Assembly (NCBI RefSeq): GCF_017377855.1
Contig: NZ_JAFREP010000013.1
Span: 186,001 to 250,000, forward strand
Length of the DNA stretch: 64,000 nucleotides
From: Acanthopleuribacter pedis
GTDB lineage: Bacteria; Acidobacteriota; Holophagae; Acanthopleuribacterales; Acanthopleuribacteraceae
Direction of reading: 5' to 3'
Under the pieces are notes generated by a model. It was not told the DNA's origin. It was given only the letters and a program-made list of their open reading frames with translations, and made no database searches. Made by a program: the position numbers and the translations under genes. Positions within the stretch are counted from its first letter, which is position 1; each line of letters begins with the position of its first letter. Below are positions 33,147-42,533 of the stretch, piece after piece.

Positions 33147-33976
33147 AGACCTTTCACCCAGGCTTCCACCAAATTCTCCAGACGCTCACTCATTTGTTCG
33201 ACCACATCGCCGACGTCGTCGTGAGAAAGTTTTTCGTCGGTGATGCCGGCGGCCTCGTTGCTAATACACGACAAGCCGACCACGCGAATCCCGCAATGGT
33301 TGGCGGCAATCACCTCGTTGGCGGTGGACATCCCGACGGCGTCGGCGCCCCAACCGCGAAACATACGAATTTCGGCGGGCGTTTCGTAGGAAGGACCGGT
33401 CACGGAGATGTAGACGCCCCGTTTCAGTTCAATGGCCAACTGGTCCGCCACGGTCAGCATGCGCGCTCGGTATTCGGGATCAAAGGCGTGGGTCATGTCG
33501 GGAAAACGCGGTCCGAACTCGGGTGGGTTGGCGCCCATCAACGGGTTGGTGCCCTGGAAGTTGATTTGATCCTCAATCAACATGATATCGCCCTTGCGGT
33601 AATCGAGATGGATCCCGCCGGCGGCGTTGGTCACCACCAAGGTCTCAACGCCAAGGGTGCGCATGACGCGGATTGGGAAAATGGTGTCTTGAATGGCGTG
33701 ACCCTCATAAAAGTGGTAGCGCCCCTGTTGGCAAATCACTTGGCGGCCGGCGAGGTTGCCGAAAATCAAATTGCCCGCGTGGCCTTCGACACTGGTGGCC
33801 TTGAAATGCGGGATCTCGCTGTAAGGGATGGTTTTAACCACGTCAATCCGCCGCGCGAAGCGGCCCAGCCCGGAGCCCAACACAATCGCGATGCTCGGTT
33901 TAAAGTCCGGCAACTGCTCATTAATGAACGCTTTGGTCTCAAGCGCTTTTGCCCAGACGCTGCTCTGGTTCGTCAC
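33143..33976 (-). CDS. punA: Purine nucleoside phosphorylase (trimeric type)
   Basis: The protein has 277 residues from the GTG at 33976, chosen because AGGGGG lies just upstream; a second GTG at 34000 is in frame. Motifs of the PNP/MTAP family II are clear: VLGSGLG phosphate loop, GRYHFYEGH, VTNAAGG, GPSYETPAEI and MSTANEV, including the catalytic Glu and Asn region. It splits purine nucleosides with phosphate. It is translationally coupled to cdd. The divergent NupC gene would supply its substrates. Confidence 0.95.
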   Translation of the reverse strand: MTNQSSVWAKALETKAFINEQLPDFKPSIAIVLGSGLGRFARRIDVVKTIPYSEIPHFKATSVEGHAGNLIFGNLAGRQVICQQGRYHFYEGHAIQDTIFPIRVMRTLGVETLVVTNAAGGIHLDYRKGDIMLIEDQINFQGTNPLMGANPPEFGPRFPDMTHAFDPEYRARMLTVADQLAIELKRGVYISVTGPSYETPAEIRMFRGWGADAVGMSTANEVIAANHCGIRVVGLSCISNEAAGITDEKLSHDDVGDVVEQMSERLENLVEAWVKGL

Positions 33977-34344
33977 GGGTACCCCCTGATGATGCGTCAC
34001 CCCGGCACACCGGTTCGGCGCATGCCGAGGCCGGATCAGGGCGAGCGGGTTTGGATCTCACCACAAACCCGCGGTTTGGATCTGTGTGTGGTTTCCGCAT
34101 TATATACCGAGCAACCACCCATTGGGGCAAGCCTTCGCGATGAGAAACCCCAAGATTCCCGTGGGGCAACGGCGTATTTCTCTTTGGCATCGGGGAATTC
34201 TCTAGGGTAAACTCAGGACCTATTCACATCACCCGAAGCGGGCCTATCTCGAAACCCAAGCGGAAGCACGAAGCGCCCATCGGACGGCCGCGGTACGGCC
34301 CCAAGGGACGCCGGCCTGATTCTTTTTTATTTTGGAGTTATTTA
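33977..34344. other. Divergent intergenic region, nucleoside salvage
   Basis: This region should hold promoters of punA-cdd and nupC. A small GC hairpin (GGCCGCGGTACGGCC, about 34289-34303) lies upstream of nupC, followed by a T-rich run before its ribosome-binding site GGAG. An attenuator is possible but weak. No purine riboswitch core was found. Confidence 0.4.
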
Positions 34345-35967
34345 ATGGATCTGATGAGTCTCGTGGGCATGTTCTCGTTGCTCTTTCTTGCCTGGTGCCT
34401 TTCCGTCGACCGCTGGAATGTCAATTTCAAACCCATCCTGTGGGGCATGGGCCTTCAATTTGTGTTTGCCTTAATCATCTTGAACCAAGACAATTACAGT
34501 TTCCTGGGCATGGCCGTCTTGGCATTGTTACTGGTTAACTTCAACATGCGCGAACACATGGTGGTCAAAGACAACCTGCTCATGAGCGCCATCGCCAACA
34601 GTACCGGCGCCGCCGCGCTCGGCCTATTGGGTTATTTCGTGAACCAGGTTTTACCCCTTTGGATCCTCGCGGTCCTGATGGTCGGTCTGATGGTGCTCAA
34701 CGCCTATGTGCTCAAGCGAGACCATCTGCGTGGCCCCATCGCGGCCGCCTTCGTCACTTTTTTGTTTACCTACCTCATCGCCGAACGCATTCCCGGTGAA
34801 GCCATCTTCGACCGCTTCAGCGCGGGTGTTTCCGAGTTCCTCAGTTTCTCCGATTACGGTGCCCAATTCATTTTCGGCAACCTCGCCAAACGCGAGTACT
34901 TTTTCTCCGACGGCGGTCCCTTCCCCGGGTTCGGTTTCCAATTCGGCTTCGTGGTGCTGCCGACGATTATTTTCTTCGGCGGTTTCATGAGCGTGTTGTA
35001 CCACCTGGGCATCATGCAGAAAGTTATTGAAGCCTTGAGTAAGTTCATGCGCTGGACGATCGGCACCAGTGGCGCGGAGACCCTCTCTTGCAGCGCCAAC
35101 GTCTTTGTTGGTCAAACCGAAGCCCCGCTCCTGATCAAACCCTTTTTGGCCAAAATGACCAACTCCGAGTTGCTCACCATCATGGTCGGCGGCTTCGCCA
35201 CCATCGCCGGCGGCGTTTTGGCGGGTTACATCAACATGGGTGTCAACGCGGGCGATTTGATCGCGGCCAGCGTGATGTCGGCCCCGGCGGCCCTGGTCAT
35301 CGGCAAAATTATTTATCCCGAATCCGAACACTCGGAAACAGCGGGCGACGTCCCACTCCCTAAAATCGAAGTCGGCGAAAACGTGCTTGAGGCCGCCACC
35401 AACGGCATAAGCGACGGCTTTAAACTGGCCTTAAATGTCGGCGCCATGTTGATTGGTTTTATCGCGCTGATCGCGGTACTCGACAGCATCCTCAACATCC
35501 TCGATTGGGTAATCGACTACAAACTGCTCGGCGGCGAAAAATACGACTATGCGATCACGGGCACCTCGCCGGTGGTCAGCGAATACGCGGGTATCTTTCC
35601 TGGCTCACTGCAGACATTGTTCGGTAAACTCCTGGCCCCACTGGCTTTCTTGATGGGTGTCCCCTGGGAAGACGCCGAGGCGGTCGGCAACCTGCTCGGC
35701 GTCAAAATGAGCCTCAACGAGTTCGTCGCGTTCGGCAGCCTCGGCCAGTACATCAACGACGGCGTTATCAGCCCGCGCGCTCAGCGCATCGCCACCTACG
35801 CGCTGTGCGGTTTCGCCAACTTCAGCTCTATCGGCATTCAAATCGGCGGTCTCGCCGCACTCGCCCCGGAACGCCGTTCCGATTTGGCGCGGGTCGGTAT
35901 TCGCGCCATGTTCGGCGGCGCCCTCGCCTCCTGGACCACCGCCACCGTGGCAGGAATTTTCCTCTAA
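34345..35967 (+). CDS. nupC: Concentrative nucleoside transporter, NupC family
   Basis: A 540-residue polytopic membrane protein. The CNT signatures are present: GETLSCSANVFVGQTEAPLLI-like text (seen as AETLSCSANVFVGQTEAPLL), AGGVLAGYINMG, NEFVAF and CGFANFSSIGIQIGG. Such carriers import nucleosides with a cation. At 540 residues it is longer than E. coli NupC (about 400), with extra N-terminal helices and an insertion near 335-360. Divergent from punA-cdd, it completes an uptake-and-salvage module. GGAG lies eight bases before the ATG. Confidence 0.93.
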   Translation: MDLMSLVGMFSLLFLAWCLSVDRWNVNFKPILWGMGLQFVFALIILNQDNYSFLGMAVLALLLVNFNMREHMVVKDNLLMSAIANSTGAAALGLLGYFVNQVLPLWILAVLMVGLMVLNAYVLKRDHLRGPIAAAFVTFLFTYLIAERIPGEAIFDRFSAGVSEFLSFSDYGAQFIFGNLAKREYFFSDGGPFPGFGFQFGFVVLPTIIFFGGFMSVLYHLGIMQKVIEALSKFMRWTIGTSGAETLSCSANVFVGQTEAPLLIKPFLAKMTNSELLTIMVGGFATIAGGVLAGYINMGVNAGDLIAASVMSAPAALVIGKIIYPESEHSETAGDVPLPKIEVGENVLEAATNGISDGFKLALNVGAMLIGFIALIAVLDSILNILDWVIDYKLLGGEKYDYAITGTSPVVSEYAGIFPGSLQTLFGKLLAPLAFLMGVPWEDAEAVGNLLGVKMSLNEFVAFGSLGQYINDGVISPRAQRIATYALCGFANFSSIGIQIGGLAALAPERRSDLARVGIRAMFGGALASWTTATVAGIFL

Positions 35968-35982
35968 ATCCCAAAAAACAAC

Positions 35983-36039
35983 GGCCCGTGTCGGAAAAAA
36001 GTCCTTATCAATGAAGGCTCATGATCTCCGACGCGGGCC
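35983..36039. terminator. Long-stem hairpin between converging genes
   Basis: GGCCCGTGTCGGA (35983-35995) pairs with TCCGACGCGGGCC (36027-36039), 12 of 13 positions, around a 31-base loop. It sits between the stops of nupC and the CoA-transferase gene and is followed by TATTTT on the plus strand. It is probably a bidirectional terminator, although the loop is unusually large. Confidence 0.6.
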
Positions 36040-36044
36040 CTATT

Positions 36045-38285
36045 TTAGAAGGACGTTCCTACCGATGCCTCATCTGGAGGCGGACAATATAAAACACCTT
36101 CCGCGACGAGGGACTCGATTTCAGTGCTGCTAAACCCCATCTCCACAAGGACCCCATGGGAATCACGGCCAACCTCGGGCGCGATGCCACCAACGGTCGC
36201 GGGTGTCATCGACAGCTTGAGGGGCGACGCCACCCCCAGCACCGGGGTGCCCGCCGCGGTTTTTTGGGTAGCGATCATGCCGCGCGCCTTAAGCATCGGG
36301 CAGTCGGCCAGTTCCTTTAAATCGCGGACCGGGGCCAAACAAAAGTTTTCATGTGCCGCGCGGTCGATCCAATCGGCCAAGGGTCGTCTGGCGAAGAAGG
36401 TGGTGACCGCCTCGATAAGTTGTTCCTGAGCCGCGCCCTCGGCAAACTGATCGGCCAACCATCCTGGCTGCTCGGCCCATTGACAAAAGGCCCGCCAGAA
36501 CTTGGGTTCAAGGGCGCCGAGTGCCGCATAACGATCATCCGCACACCGGTACACCCGGTAACACGCCAAGGCACCGGACAAAAAGCCTTTCTGACCTTGG
36601 GCTGGACCTGCCCAATGATGGGCCAGTTGCAAACCCAACAAAGGCATCACCCCGTCCAGCATGGCCAAATCCACCCATTGGCCGCGGCCGTGGCGGTCAC
36701 GCGCGGCAACCCCGGCCAAAACACCGAACGCGGCCAGGTAAGCACCCCCCGCGATATCGGCGATTTGGCCGCCGGGCATCACCGGCACACCGGCGGCGTC
36801 GCGGTTCAAGCCGAGAAACCCGCTGTAGGCCAAATAGTTGATGTCGTGGCCGGCCTTGTCGGCCGCCGGTCCGTCTTGACCGTAACCACTCAAAGAAAGG
36901 TACACCAAACGGGGGAAGTGGGTTTTCAACTGCGCCCACGCCATACCGAACCGCGCCATGGTTCCCGGTTTAAATCCCTCAATCACGACATCAACTTGCG
37001 CCACCAACCGCTGGAGCACCGCGCGGCTTTCCGGCCGACTGAGATCAAGGGCCAGTGAGCGCTTGCCGCGGTTAACAGCCAGGTAACCCGCCGCTTCACC
37101 ATCCACAAAAGGTGGGTAGAGGCGCATGCCGTCGGGACGCCGGGGATCCTCCACGCGGATAACGTCGGCCCCCAACTCGGCCAGCATCATGGTGGCGGTG
37201 GGGCCGGGGTAAAGCCGGGTGAAATCAAGAATTTTGAGACCGGCCAACGCGGTTTTCACCGGTTGCTCCGGCGCCGGGGCGAGCGGGGTGACGGGTTCGT
37301 CCACCGTGGCCAAGAGCCGGTGGACCGGCATCACATCGGATTTGAGCGCGGGTGACAGCAGGTTGAGATGGGCCAGCATCGGCCTTAAATAAAGCAACAG
37401 TTGCTGCGAGGCGTGATCCAAGAAACCATTGGCCAATCGCAACACTTCCAGGGCCAACTCGTGGACCAACATCCAGGCAATCGACCAAAAACCGCGGTCG
37501 GCCGAATGATCGCGCACCGAAAGGGTATTGCGCAAATGTTCGCGCAGGACAAACCAACGCGCTTCCAAGGACGAGGCCTCCGGGCTTTGATGGAGTTGGG
37601 AAAGTTCCAGCCAAGAACTGATCAAACCAAATAAAACACCAACATAAACCACCCGCGTCCCATGATGAAAGGCCGCGCGATGCACATGATTCCCCACTTG
37701 AAGTCCCGGCAGACAAGGAACCAGTCCGCCGAGCAGCGCATCGCTTTCCACCCGCCATAGGGCCCGCTTTTCCGGGGTGTAAAGGGTCACATCATGCTCC
37801 TGTAGCAGCTGGGTGACCGGTAAATGGTAATCGGACCAGGGCGCCAAGCTCCAGGCGTCGCCAGGCGTGGAACGGGTTTGATCGCACCACAAAAAACCAA
37901 TTAGCGCGGGTCGCTCGTCTTCTGGCAAGAACACGGGATCCACCGCGTAATGATTGAGCAAATTCTCGGCGGCACCCATCCAAACGGGGTCGGCACACGC
38001 CAAACAACCAAAGAGTTGGGCTGAATGAAAAAGGTGGTGCGCATGCTCAGCCCCAACGGTACGAACTGGGCGCGGCACGCCGACTTCGGCCATCCAATCC
38101 GTCAACACCCGGTGGAGTTCCGGCAGGGCGGCGACACTGAGAAAGGGCAAACGGTCCAAGGTCTCGGCTTGCCAAAATTGATTGGAAGCGGTTACTTGGG
38201 TCGCCAAGCAGCGGCGCCGCAGGGGACCTTGGATGAGGTTGGTGGTGAGCTTAGAGAAAAATTCAAAATTGGGTTGGAACAGCAT
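36045..38285 (-). CDS. Fusion: acyl-CoA dehydrogenase-like domain plus CaiB/AMACR-type family III CoA transferase/racemase
   Basis: A 746-residue protein. Residues from about 350 onwards are a family III CoA-transferase closest to alpha-methylacyl-CoA racemase: ILDFTRLYPGPTATMMLAELGADVIRVE, here in consecutive blocks, then VNRGKRSLALDL and GHDINYLAYSG. The racemase His (in GHDINY), Asp (in QIADIAGG) and Glu (in ALEPKFW) are all present. The first 340 residues are helical and resemble a degenerate acyl-CoA dehydrogenase, but no FAD motif is clear. It probably epimerises or activates acyl-CoA esters. The N-terminal assignment is tentative. Confidence 0.8.
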   Translation of the reverse strand: MLFQPNFEFFSKLTTNLIQGPLRRRCLATQVTASNQFWQAETLDRLPFLSVAALPELHRVLTDWMAEVGVPRPVRTVGAEHAHHLFHSAQLFGCLACADPVWMGAAENLLNHYAVDPVFLPEDERPALIGFLWCDQTRSTPGDAWSLAPWSDYHLPVTQLLQEHDVTLYTPEKRALWRVESDALLGGLVPCLPGLQVGNHVHRAAFHHGTRVVYVGVLFGLISSWLELSQLHQSPEASSLEARWFVLREHLRNTLSVRDHSADRGFWSIAWMLVHELALEVLRLANGFLDHASQQLLLYLRPMLAHLNLLSPALKSDVMPVHRLLATVDEPVTPLAPAPEQPVKTALAGLKILDFTRLYPGPTATMMLAELGADVIRVEDPRRPDGMRLYPPFVDGEAAGYLAVNRGKRSLALDLSRPESRAVLQRLVAQVDVVIEGFKPGTMARFGMAWAQLKTHFPRLVYLSLSGYGQDGPAADKAGHDINYLAYSGFLGLNRDAAGVPVMPGGQIADIAGGAYLAAFGVLAGVAARDRHGRGQWVDLAMLDGVMPLLGLQLAHHWAGPAQGQKGFLSGALACYRVYRCADDRYAALGALEPKFWRAFCQWAEQPGWLADQFAEGAAQEQLIEAVTTFFARRPLADWIDRAAHENFCLAPVRDLKELADCPMLKARGMIATQKTAAGTPVLGVASPLKLSMTPATVGGIAPEVGRDSHGVLVEMGFSSTEIESLVAEGVLYCPPPDEASVGTSF

Positions 38286-38409
38286 CCCATTGGCCCCTTT
38301 CGGAAAACCGCCCGACGATTTACCGCTTAACGCCGGGGCGACGTCTTCTGCCGATCCTGGATTTTACCTAAGAAGGGCGATTACTCGCGGTGATTTTGGC
38401 TAAACCTCT

Positions 38410-38513
38410 GGGCTGCAACGGCCTGTAAAAGTGCTCAGGACCAACGGATGCGGTCGGACGCGACCCGACTTTCTTTTCCTAAACCATTTTTCTCCAGACC
38501 TTTAGCCAAAACC
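38410..38513. repeat. Intergenic repeat family C, copy 2
   Basis: The segment starts GGGCTGCAACGG like the copy at 251-355 and keeps the order CTGTAAA, AAACCATTTT and CCAAAACC. Identity is patchy, so the copies are old or under weak constraint. Confidence 0.5.
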
Positions 38514-39423
38514 CCTCGCTCCGACACCGCTTAGGTTTTAAAAGTGAAGCTCTCACACTCTAACAGGCCGCGCGGGGAACACAAGGCCTGTTTGAAAGGA
38601 ACCTTGGCGATGCATATTCAGGCGCCGTCGTGCTGCGAACGCTACCCGAAAAAAGAGGCCTCCAAGAAATCTCCACGTAAAACCATTAGTTCAATATTTT
38701 CAAATATTTACTAAAGAATCCCATCTAAAAGCACACCAAAGCCCAAGAAAATTCACAAAAAAAGTACAACTCAATCGATTAAAAACAACCAAAGGACACA
38801 ACAGCGTGCAACACGCGGGACGACCGCCAACCAACTGGAACACGACTTTCTAATGTTTTTTTAAAGATCGAAAGGGTACAGATGTAGTCTCACGCCGATT
38901 TTCGTCAAAATTCTCCTGATGAAAAATATTTTTTTCACACTTTACTCACGGTGCTTAACCAACCACCATCATCTTTTTGAAAACGAACATAAAGAAACGC
39001 ACAATTGCTGCCGTGTTAAACAGAAACAAACAAAATTCAACATCGCTTCAGTTTTTGATTGAACGACAGTCGCGACAGGCATTAAAATTCCTGATCGCGG
39101 CGATAATTCACGCTTATCGCCACATAAACAAACTTCAGATAATACGAAACCCGCGGTTATTCAATGTTAACAGCGGTTATCAATGGGATCATGAAGCCGT
39201 CGCCACCAGAACCGCGAACCCACCATTCCCAGGGAGCGTTCCGCCAAAAAGTCTTTTGGGAACGACCGGGATGGAAAGGTTCGGCCCACAACCATCTGTC
39301 TCATGAAGCGGGCCGAATCTGTTTACAGCGAAAACCGCGCAGCACCGATCCGTCGGGTGACACCGCGAAAGAAACAAGGCTCTTAAGAAAGCACAGGGGT
39401 TCCCCCGGGAAGGCACCATATCG
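38514..39423. other. AT-rich gene-free stretch
   Basis: About 900 bases with a marked AT-rich core (38680-39170), unlike the rest of the window. Short frames here have no ribosome-binding sites and no protein-like composition. No RNA gene or repeat was recognised. It could be an old insertion or a regulatory region for the gene at 39424. Confidence 0.45.
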
Positions 39424-39969
39424 ATGAAAAAACGCATCTTTGAGGATGATGAAATGAAGTTCGGGAAGGTGAATCCCGAATGGACGGTGGATGAACTACT
39501 CGAACAGCAGTGTATTTTTTACCTCAAAGACATATGTGATCTGCTGGAAATCAAAGCAGAATCGGTCAAGAAAAAGGCCGTCGAGTTCGAACAACGCGGG
39601 GTCGATATTTGGGAAGAACTCGGTTTGCGCCGGCTTTGGACCCACTGGATCGTGCGCATGCAAAACTTCCGTTCCTTTTATAACGAGCAACTGCGGCCTC
39701 GGGTGCGCACGGTTCAGAAGGACTGGGACATGAAAGCTTTGCTCCAGGCGCAAGGGGTGTTCCTGCTGACGGAAGTGTGTCGCCTGATCCCGGTGACGCC
39801 GAACCAAATGCGGTACCGCGCCCGCACGGTGCCCGAGGCCCAAACCACCATCGGTGTTTGGAAAGACGACGACATGAAGGTCTACCTGGTCGACATCCAA
39901 GTTTTTGCGGAATGGCTGCGCAAGGAGCAATTGCTCCAGGACCTGGAAGACGAGGAACCTGAAGCTTAA
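39424..39969 (+). CDS. Hypothetical protein with duplicated helix-turn-helix-like module
   Basis: A 181-residue soluble protein of no recognised family. It contains two related segments. The first is FYLKDICDLLEIKAESVKKKA (split), followed by WEELGLRRLWTHWIVRMQNF. The second is FLLTEVCRLIPVTPNQMRYRA, followed by IGVWKDDDMKVYLVDIQVFAEW. Each begins like a MerR/excisionase-type winged HTH (V/I-C-x-L-I, then T/K-x-x-Q/S-M/V-R/K), with a beta-hairpin wing. The ends are acidic. It may bind DNA as a single-chain dimer. GGGAAGG lies ten bases before the ATG. Stop codon TAA is followed by CCCGCATT, a family A end. Confidence 0.6.
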   Translation: MKKRIFEDDEMKFGKVNPEWTVDELLEQQCIFYLKDICDLLEIKAESVKKKAVEFEQRGVDIWEELGLRRLWTHWIVRMQNFRSFYNEQLRPRVRTVQKDWDMKALLQAQGVFLLTEVCRLIPVTPNQMRYRARTVPEAQTTIGVWKDDDMKVYLVDIQVFAEWLRKEQLLQDLEDEEPEA

Positions 39970-40033
39970 CCCGCATTCAACGCGGGGCCCGAGCGCCGGC
40001 GGCCGGCGCAAAGCGAGAACGCGGAAATGCGGG
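39970..40033. repeat. Short family A-like inverted repeat
   Basis: CCCGCATT directly after the TAA stop codon is inverted 56 bases later as AATGCGGG. The ends equal those of family A, but the interior is a GC-rich 48-base segment. It may be a deletion derivative of the larger element. Confidence 0.5.
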
Positions 40034-40213
40034 CCGGCCTGATTTCTTTTCATCCTCAGCCCAGGGTGGTATGCTTGGCGGCGTTCATTGCCTCGATGTT
40101 CGATGGGAGCGCTTTTTGTTTTTTATCCGCGCTTTTGAAACCGCCTAAGGCGGCCAATCCGCACCATCGCTTCGCGGCGTTGGCCCCCATCTCCGCGGAC
40201 AGGATCTGAAACC

Positions 40214-41896
40214 ATGGAACATCCCAACGACGAAACCCGGCGGCAAGAAGAAGCATTGCTCGCACGGTACGTCACCAACACCGATAAACCGGTTTTTGCG
40301 ATTAAAAACTTACACGGCATCGTCGGCGCCGTGATGGCGCGTTATAGCCGGGCCGAAACCGGTTTGCGCGAAACCTTGCTGCGCGAGTTTGTCAAAGAGG
40401 ACAAACTGCAAATGCGCAAGGCGGACAAGCTGATTGAACGGGTGTTGATCGCATACGGCGACGATTCGGTAGGCGAGCTTGAAGGCGCCCACCTTTCGTT
40501 CGAAGGCATCTCCATGTTGGCCACCAAGGTTATCGAACACCGCCGCATCGGTGGCTCTCCCATCGAGCAGTCGACCCGCTACGTGCGTTACGACCACAAG
40601 GATCCCGAACAGGGTTACCTGTATGTGACCCCTGAAGCAACGCTGAATACACCGCACCACGCGGTTTACCGCCGTCACATGGACATTATTTTTGACGCGT
40701 ACACCGCGATGTGGCAACCGCTCTACGAAGCACTCCAGGAAAAGAAACCCCTGGAATCTGCCGAGTACGATTTGGGCGAAATGGGCGCCCGCTGGTCCGA
40801 ATTACAGAGTGACAAGGCACGGCGCGCGTTCAAACGCACCTACAACAACGATCTTAAAACCAAGGTGTGCGACGTACTGCGCCCGTTCCTGCCCTTGGCC
40901 ACCCGCGCCAACATGGGCCTGTTCGGCAACGGCCGTTTCTTTCAGCACCTGATTTCCAAAATGTTAACCGCGAACCTGCCGGAGGCGGTACAACTGGGCG
41001 AGGCCGCTTTTGCCGAACTCTCCCAGGTGATTCCCCATTATGTGAAACGCGCCAAGGCCTCGGATTACGCGATCCGTAATCGCGACGCCATGGCCGACCT
41101 GGCCGGCGATTTGTTTGCCGATTTACAAAGGACACCAAGCGACTCGGGGATTCGTTTGGTCGAGGTTGATTTCGCCTGGATCCACGAACAAACCCAAGGA
41201 GGCGGCGATTTGCGCGGCGCTTGGCGACAGGCCGCCGACCTGTCCATGCTCACCGCGATGCTCTTCCCTTACGTGCGCTGCGATTTCGAAACCCTGCGCC
41301 GTCGTGTCGCCGGCTTGACCCCCGACCCGTTGAAACGCATCTGGGACACCTATTACGGAAACCGCGGCACCCGCCGGGATCGCCCGGAGCGCGGCATCGA
41401 GCACGGTCAAAACCATCTCTTCGATTGCGTGACCGAGTGGGCGGTTTACAAGGATCTGATGCGCCATCGCATGGGCACGATTCAGGTTCAGCCGTTGGTG
41501 CCCGACCTTGGCTTTGAGATGCCGCTGGAAATCGAAGCCGCGGGCCTGGGCGAACACGCGGCCCGCGCGTTGGAAGCAAGCGAAGCCTTGTACGCTTATT
41601 TGGACCAACACCTGCCGCGTGAACGGGAATACGCCTTCCTGCAAGGCCACAAAATGCGCTGGTCGGTGGAAATGAATGATCGTGCCTTGATGCACATGCT
41701 GGAACTGCGCACGACCCCCCAGGGCCACCCCAATTACCGGGCCGCCTGCCAAACCATGCACCGCCTTTTGGGCGAGGTCTATCCCGAACGCGCGCAACGT
41801 ATGGCGTTTGTGAATCACGAGGATGTGTTTTGGTCGCGCTCCGATTCAGAAGCGCGCCAACGCGTCAAAGAAAGCAGCATGGACGGCGAGGGTTAA
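40214..41896 (+). CDS. Tandem ThyX-like (FAD-dependent thymidylate synthase family) protein
   Basis: A 560-residue protein with two ThyX-type halves. The first (about 30-270) has GDDSVGELEGAHLSFEGIS and the flavin/dUMP motif region HRRIGGSPIEQSTRYV (from His109). The second (about 300-540) has ENHLFDC-like GQNHLFDCVTEW and RHRMGTIQ (near 417). Canonical ThyX has RHR-x2-S-x-NE-x-S-x-RY. The first half has Glu for the leading Arg and two extra residues. The second has RHR but lacks the following Ser and RY. Methylation of dUMP is therefore uncertain. Single-domain ThyX is half this length. Confidence 0.78.
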   Translation: MEHPNDETRRQEEALLARYVTNTDKPVFAIKNLHGIVGAVMARYSRAETGLRETLLREFVKEDKLQMRKADKLIERVLIAYGDDSVGELEGAHLSFEGISMLATKVIEHRRIGGSPIEQSTRYVRYDHKDPEQGYLYVTPEATLNTPHHAVYRRHMDIIFDAYTAMWQPLYEALQEKKPLESAEYDLGEMGARWSELQSDKARRAFKRTYNNDLKTKVCDVLRPFLPLATRANMGLFGNGRFFQHLISKMLTANLPEAVQLGEAAFAELSQVIPHYVKRAKASDYAIRNRDAMADLAGDLFADLQRTPSDSGIRLVEVDFAWIHEQTQGGGDLRGAWRQAADLSMLTAMLFPYVRCDFETLRRRVAGLTPDPLKRIWDTYYGNRGTRRDRPERGIEHGQNHLFDCVTEWAVYKDLMRHRMGTIQVQPLVPDLGFEMPLEIEAAGLGEHAARALEASEALYAYLDQHLPREREYAFLQGHKMRWSVEMNDRALMHMLELRTTPQGHPNYRAACQTMHRLLGEVYPERAQRMAFVNHEDVFWSRSDSEARQRVKESSMDGEG

Positions 41897-41992
41897 GCCT
41901 GGCATTAAGGCCAGCGAGCACCCGCGCCGAACCTGACGAATCGGATTGAGACACGCCTCATCCCTGACAATTAAGGCCGATTGACCGGCCTT

Positions 41993-42200
41993 AATTCGAT
42001 CCATGTGCTGAATTGACTGTGCCCTCCGAGGGCCCACGCCCACCATTGGGTTGAACCATCATCCTGTCCACGACCTGATTTGATCGGGGCCTTCTCCCGG
42101 CCCATCCCACCGTCAGGCCTGGCCCTGATCCGGTCCATGACCTGGTTTGATGGTGCCTTCCTCGCACCCATCTCCTCCCCTCTGGCCGGACCTTGATCCG
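41993..42200. repeat. Degenerate 67-bp tandem repeats
   Basis: Three imperfect units start near 41993, 42060 and 42127, each with TGATCC(G/T)GTCCA(T/C)GACCTG(A/G)TTTGAT-type text and a pyrimidine-rich second half; a fourth breaks off at 42200. The period is not a multiple of three, so the long minus-strand frame across it is an artefact of composition. Confidence 0.55.
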
Positions 42201-42201
42201 G

Positions 42202-42294
42202 CGTGCCACTTCAGCACACGCCTCGGCGTGTGCGTGCCACTTCAGCATACGCCGAGGCGTGTGCGTGCCACTTCAGCATACGCCGAGGCGTGTG
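42202..42294. repeat. Three tandem 31-bp repeats with strong palindromes
   Basis: The unit CGTGCCACTTCAGCAYACGC plus CKMGGCGTGTG occurs three times head to tail at exact 31-bp spacing. Each contains a hairpin, perfect in unit 1 (CACACGCC-TC-GGCGTGTG). The array follows the degenerate 67-bp repeats and precedes the minus-strand small RNA candidate. Confidence 0.8.
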
Positions 42295-42504
42295 CGTGCA
42301 CCGAAGCGGAAAACCGCTCCAAAAAATGCCCGAACAAAACGCGGATAACACCCAGCATCCGTTTCGTTTTGCAGACACGGCACCGTACGTTTGAACGATT
42401 GGTTCATCAGGTACTTTCGCCTCATTTCTCGTGGCAAACCCAGTAAACAGAGCGAAACGCCCCCTTTCACCAGATCCCCGCCCAAACAGCAGAAGCCAAA
42501 ACCC

Positions 42505-42533
42505 AAAAAAAAACGGCCCCTGTGAAGGGGCCG
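42505..42533 (-). terminator. Strong intrinsic terminator, minus strand
   Basis: CGGCCCC pairs with GGGGCCG across a six-base loop, followed on the minus strand by nine T. The nearest annotated minus-strand gene ends 300 bases away. Confidence 0.88.

Noticed and set aside
33977..34344. Purine riboswitch before nupC
   Set aside because: No conserved junction sequence was found; only a small GC hairpin is present.
36351..37058. Long plus-strand frame opposite the CoA-transferase fusion
   Set aside because: It is a shadow of the minus-strand gene in GC-rich sequence and has no protein-like motifs.
41991..42248. Repetitive minus-strand protein
   Set aside because: The DNA repeats have a 67-bp period, which is not a multiple of three, so the frame is not under coding selection.
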